DNA of 64,000 nucleotides from Zonotrichia leucophrys gambelii (lineage: Eukaryota; Chordata; Aves; Passeriformes; Passerellidae), in assembly GCF_028769735.1 (NCBI RefSeq), contig NC_088172.1:73804631-73868630 (forward strand), given 5' to 3'. The position numbers were made by a program, and so were the translations under genes. Under the pieces are notes generated by a model, which searched no databases, was not told the origin of the DNA, and saw only the letters and a list, made by a program, of their open reading frames with translations. Every line of letters starts with the position of its first letter. Position 1 is the first letter of the stretch. Below, piece after piece: positions 59,436 to 64,000 of the stretch.

Positions 59436-62400
59436 AACTACAGATTATCTTCAAATTTGCTGAAAAAAACCTCTATGACTACAAAACTAAATTTGTAGTT
59501 ATCAAGCAAACACACAAGTAATTTTAATTACTGTGTCTGAAGTGGAAGAAGTTGACCTTTGTTTCTTCTAGGATGAGAGATTGCTTCTATTAAGGTTGGT
59601 TTTGGCTTCTTGTCAATCACATTATGTTATAGTTTAGTAACTACACTCAGTGGATTCCTTCCGGCAAAACAAAATTTAAAAGAGCAATTAAGTGTTCATT
59701 TCTACAGTAGTATCTGGGAAATTTAGGAAGACATTCTCAGAAAATATTAACACTAATCAAACAGTGAAAGAATAATTAAATGCATGAAAGACTATCCTAG
59801 GGTTGACAGAAAAAAATCCAAGTAAAAACCTTACTATCCTACTGTACAAATAAACAGCAGTTGCATGGCTTTGAGGGCAAGCACATCATGCTTTAGATTC
59901 ACAGGAATTATCAGAAGGGTTCAAAACTCTTGAGAAATAAATGTACTGCTATTTATTTCTATTATGTTTAGAGAAACAGGACTTCGTATACATATTTTGT
60001 AAGCAAAAGTATTCAATTAAAATACCGCTGACTAGCATTACAGATGTTTTCCTCCTCACTAAACAAAGCAAGCCAGATACTAGCAAACCCCATGGATGAT
60101 AGGAGCAGAATACAAGTTCCTGTTTTCACCTAAAAGCTAATGGGTTTATTCAGAAAGTCTACAGAGCTTTTTTCAGTAGTCTCACAACCATTAGACTTTT
60201 CCTTTCCTTGCTCTTAATGCTTCCAAGTACAAGGTGATCACAACTCTGGTAGGGCTTCCTAGACTGACAACTGCCAGGGCTCCTGTCAGGTCCTGCTATG
60301 CTACAATATGTGCTCTTATGTTTCACTACTCATTTTTCCTGGCTTCTCCAGCACACTTCAAGAGCATTCTGTCTCCTCCACACCAGTGGCATCCTCTCTT
60401 CGGTTATTTTTAATTCCTACTTTGAGCAGATGTTTTTTAGCTGCAACTTTATTCTCTCAAGTTTGTCTCCTCTTTGTAATCTATTGCTTATGAGCTGCCT
60501 TCTGCAATTCTGTCTTGAAATGCTGATTTACCTCAGGCAATGGGTAGCTGTGGATTTGTTCAGTGCTACATCTGAATCCACATGTTAATATCCTTCATTT
60601 TTAGACATATTTGAAGTACAGAATTTTTAATGGATTTTAATTCAAAATGCAAACAAAGAAGTTCTCAATTTGACCTGAATATAGATATACATTATCTGAA
60701 AATCATAGATTCCAAATGGATAGATTTTTATTTTATTTACATCAGATAATTAAATACTATGTGTTATTTTCTACAGAAAATGATACTATTACATGTTTAT
60801 AAAAATATTTACACAGAAAAATACTTAAACTTTCTGTTTGTGAAGCTGCCATCACTTACCACAGGAAAAAATTAGAATGATCAGAAGTACATTTTGCTTT
60901 GATACACTGTTCTTCCTAGTCCTATTAGGTTATGGTTTGCCTGTAACAATATATACATCTGCTTGTATCAATATATACATCTATATCATTACTTGTAGAA
61001 AAAGCTTTGATTCATGGATAGTCCAGTTGTGTTCACTGAGACTGTTTACAAACACATGGGCATGCTTGGAAACTCAGAGAGAGTTAGTGAACACAAACAG
61101 GCATCAATTAGTTTTGATGTTCATTAGTTAAGTTTCAGCAATCTCATCTGGTAAGAGAAAATATTAAATTAAGAGATGTTGCTCACATATTTTGTATTCA
61201 TTGTTACTTAATAATGTCTGCATGATGGTTTTTTTATCTTACCATTTTTTATCTTACCATTTAATGTAAGACTAAAATTTGGTAACATCCTTTTTAAGCT
61301 TTAATCATACTGCAGAATACAGAAAGAGGTACAAAACCACTCAGTGGTCATTGCAAAAGCTGAGGGGTTTTGCAGCTGCACATGAGAACCAGCTGCCTTT
61401 TGTCCCCAGAGAAAGTATGGGATGCCACTAGGTAAAGCAGAGTAGCCGGATGCTAAAGGGATGCATGTAAAATATTTAATATGGATATAAAATAGACAAG
61501 GCTATCAGAAATCTTAGATTCATTGATTCATCAAACCATCTCTGTACTAATGAAACTCCCTTCTTACTTGGCAGTTTTCCACCACAATCTTTTAGCAATA
61601 AAGATGGGTTATTTTGTAAACAGCACATCCAATTCTGGAGCTCCATTTCACTACAGACTATGGTGCTGTGAGAGACACCTGCATCCAAAGTATCACAAGT
61701 ATGCAATGATCAGATCACAAATTTATTTACACAGACTTTATTTTTGAAGTCCCAGCAAATGGACAATTCAACCAAATTGTTGGTTTTGGTGAAATAAAAT
61801 TATTTTAAAAATAACACACAAATGCTTGACCCTCGTTAGCATGAGCTAAGGACAACTAAGAATGCATTTATATTAAACCTTGAAAACTTACGATTTCAGG
61901 ATCCTCTGAGAAAAAGCTCACATTTCTTTTAAACTGAGAATACATCTACAGTTCAGCATTCCAGTGACAGATAATCTACATCTCTGAGACTGAAGGATTA
62001 TAGCATTATTTATAAGCACACTGGACCAAATGTAAAAAAAAAAGAAAGAAAAAGAAAAAAAAAATTGAGAAAAACTTGAACATAAAAGCATGTAAAATAT
62101 TCATAAAGCTTTTGGCTCAAGTTTTTCTTACATGTATGTGAGACAACCTGGCTACTGTGCAGTACCAGTGACACTTTGGGGACCTACAAGATGACTGTGT
62201 CTCAACAGCTCCACAAACAAGTCCCTGAGTGAAGGCGGCTGGCAGGGCACATTTCCCAGCCCCAGCTCTCTGAGAAGGCCGAATGGGTGACACATCTTCA
62301 TCACCTGCCTTTAAGGTCACACTTTGCCCCATTCACCTGCTTAGTCTCATATTATCATGGCCCAAAACATCAGATAGGATTAGTAGCAGAAGAAATTCAG

Positions 62401-64000
62401 GGTTTTCAAGTCTTGGGTGTATGGGTTTCAGGTTAACAAAGACAAAGCTTTATTCTAACCTGTATTTAACAACCAAACTGAGCAGTAGCTCTTACCCACA
62501 GCCCTAGTTGCACTTTCAAGAGATTGTGAACTCAGGGTGCTGTTCTCAAACAGATTAAGCCTGTGTAAACTGGGGCTACCGTGTTCCCCTCCCTTGAGCT
62601 GACACTTTTGCAATGACTCAGATAAGGGAACTATTCTAACAAAAAAACAGACCTAGGAACACTTGCTAGTGCATCCAAATATATAATTTGTGATAACATA
62701 CAAAACCAGTACTTTGTAATGTTCTTTATCTCATTTTTATCATGAGGAAAAAAGATTAATGAATGTAACAAAAACAATTAAGGGAAATTTTAAATGGAAA
62801 AACTAATTTTAAAATAGTAATAACAGGCAACAAGCAGGGATCAATTACATTAGCACACTGTTCAAATAAAATTATGTATGTCCTGACTGTATAATGATTT
62901 CTTTTCCTCCTAAGCTAAGCTGACAGCATCCTGGAGAGCCTGAAATACTACAGATGCTGACCATGTCTGGCACAGTGATTCTTAGGCTTTTTTTGACTTT
63001 GACGTTTTCAACACCTAATATTTTTTGTGAGCCACTGTACATCTTAACATCAACTTACAATAAGAAAATGCTCTCAAGATGATGTAAATAATCAGGAAGT
63101 AAAACTAACTTATCTTTTACTGGATGTTTTAATGAGATTAGTGGAAAATTTCAAAATTTTATTCTTTAACACTGTTCTGTATGACACATGCAGATTAGCT
63201 AACCATGGCCCACATGGCCCACAGAATACTTTTCTGCAACCACTGTTTTAATGTAGATAAAACCTCCCTGTAAAATATCTGTGTATTACATCATTGTCAC
63301 AGGCAGAACCAATTTTAACAGAAAACTCCTACCATAGGCCATGTGCACTGATGTTTTCATTGCCAAGGGTCATTTCTTCCATCTGTATCTTTCCTGAGAG
63401 TCAGAAATTGCTTACAGTAGGAGAAACCATATCAGAAAAGTATTAACATCACTCAGGAGTCCTTCAACACAATTAAGAAGTATCATTAAGGAGAAAGAAG
63501 TAGCACACTCTGACCCATGAGCCAGCAGTCCAGCTGGCCTTCTTCCTTGTTACAGCACTTACCCTTCATTCATGCACACTCTTGATTTTCTGGAGTTCTT
63601 ACCCAAATTCTCCTCTAAACTACTTGGTATGTCATTTTATAAATGCATAATCAGAATATGTGGGATACTTCGTTAGTATAATTAAAAATACAGGGATGTA
63701 ACAATTTCACATATATCATTAAAACATCTGAATGAAATGGAGATCTCACACTGCTTCTGTTTAATGTTTATCAAAAATTTCTGAGTCTCCTGCATTTATT
63801 GGGAGGCAGGAAATGGAGTTCAGATGAAAAGCCTGAATGTACCCAAAAGAGTGTGAAATTTGTGATAAATGTAACTGCCTCAGTTCATTGTATCCAGTCA
63901 ATAACACTGTAAACAACTCAGAAGTTGATACAACCCCAGCTTCACCAGAGTACACTTTTTCCATGGGTTCAGTTTTACAAAGGCAATTCCCACATACCAT
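59436..64000. other. AT-rich right flank
   Basis: No coding exon recognised. By synteny ADSS2 would lie further to the right, but none of its exons is visible here. A direct repeat of about 15 bp (TTTTTATCTTACCA) occurs at 61231-61259. Confidence 0.55.
62034..62065 (+). repeat. A-rich (AAAG-like) low-complexity tract
   Basis: A-runs interrupted by single G bases. There is no recognisable element on its 5' side, so a retrotransposon tail is not supported. Confidence 0.8.

Overview
The window looks like avian nuclear DNA. It contains several CR1 LINE fragments of the bird type, little other interspersed repeat, compact CpG-island promoters and vertebrate GT-AG exon structure. Two protein-coding genes can be reconstructed exon by exon, both on the minus strand: COX20 (ATG at 12794, stop at 10372, four coding exons, 117 aa) and DESI2 (ATG at 44686, stop at 33439, five coding exons, 193 aa). 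Their order and orientation match human 1q44 (CATSPERE - DESI2 - COX20 - HNRNPU). The species cannot be named from the sequence.

Layout from left to right. Positions 1-9.76 kb are non-coding. They hold an unassigned CpG-rich patch near 0.96-1.53 kb, a 17-bp triple repeat and an old minus-strand CR1. COX20 fills 9.77-12.9 kb and starts in a CpG island (12.43-13.34 kb) with a YY1-type site and GC boxes. From 13.3 to 30.07 kb there is an intergenic stretch with one plus-strand CR1 3' end, a 28-bp tandem duplication and a TA/CA microsatellite. DESI2 follows, with a long inferred 3' UTR (about 30.07-33.44 kb), coding exons from 33.44 to 44.69 kb, and a CpG-island promoter (44.27-45.46 kb) that carries a ZNF143-type motif. 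From 45.5 kb to the end the DNA is AT-rich 5' flank with a decayed minus-strand CR1 ORF2 piece, two plus-strand CR1 copies with reverse-transcriptase remnants, a 14-bp-arm palindrome and a few unassigned exon-like pockets.

COX20 is an inner-mitochondrial-membrane chaperone for COX2 in complex IV assembly. DESI2 is a PPPDE-family cysteine isopeptidase. They are neighbours by conserved synteny, and nothing here suggests a shared pathway. I found no new biological system. The points most worth checking are the unassigned CpG-rich patch at about 1 kb, the exon-like pockets at 48.9-49.7 kb where CATSPERE would lie by synteny, and the long open reading frame running from COX20 exon 1 into intron 1.
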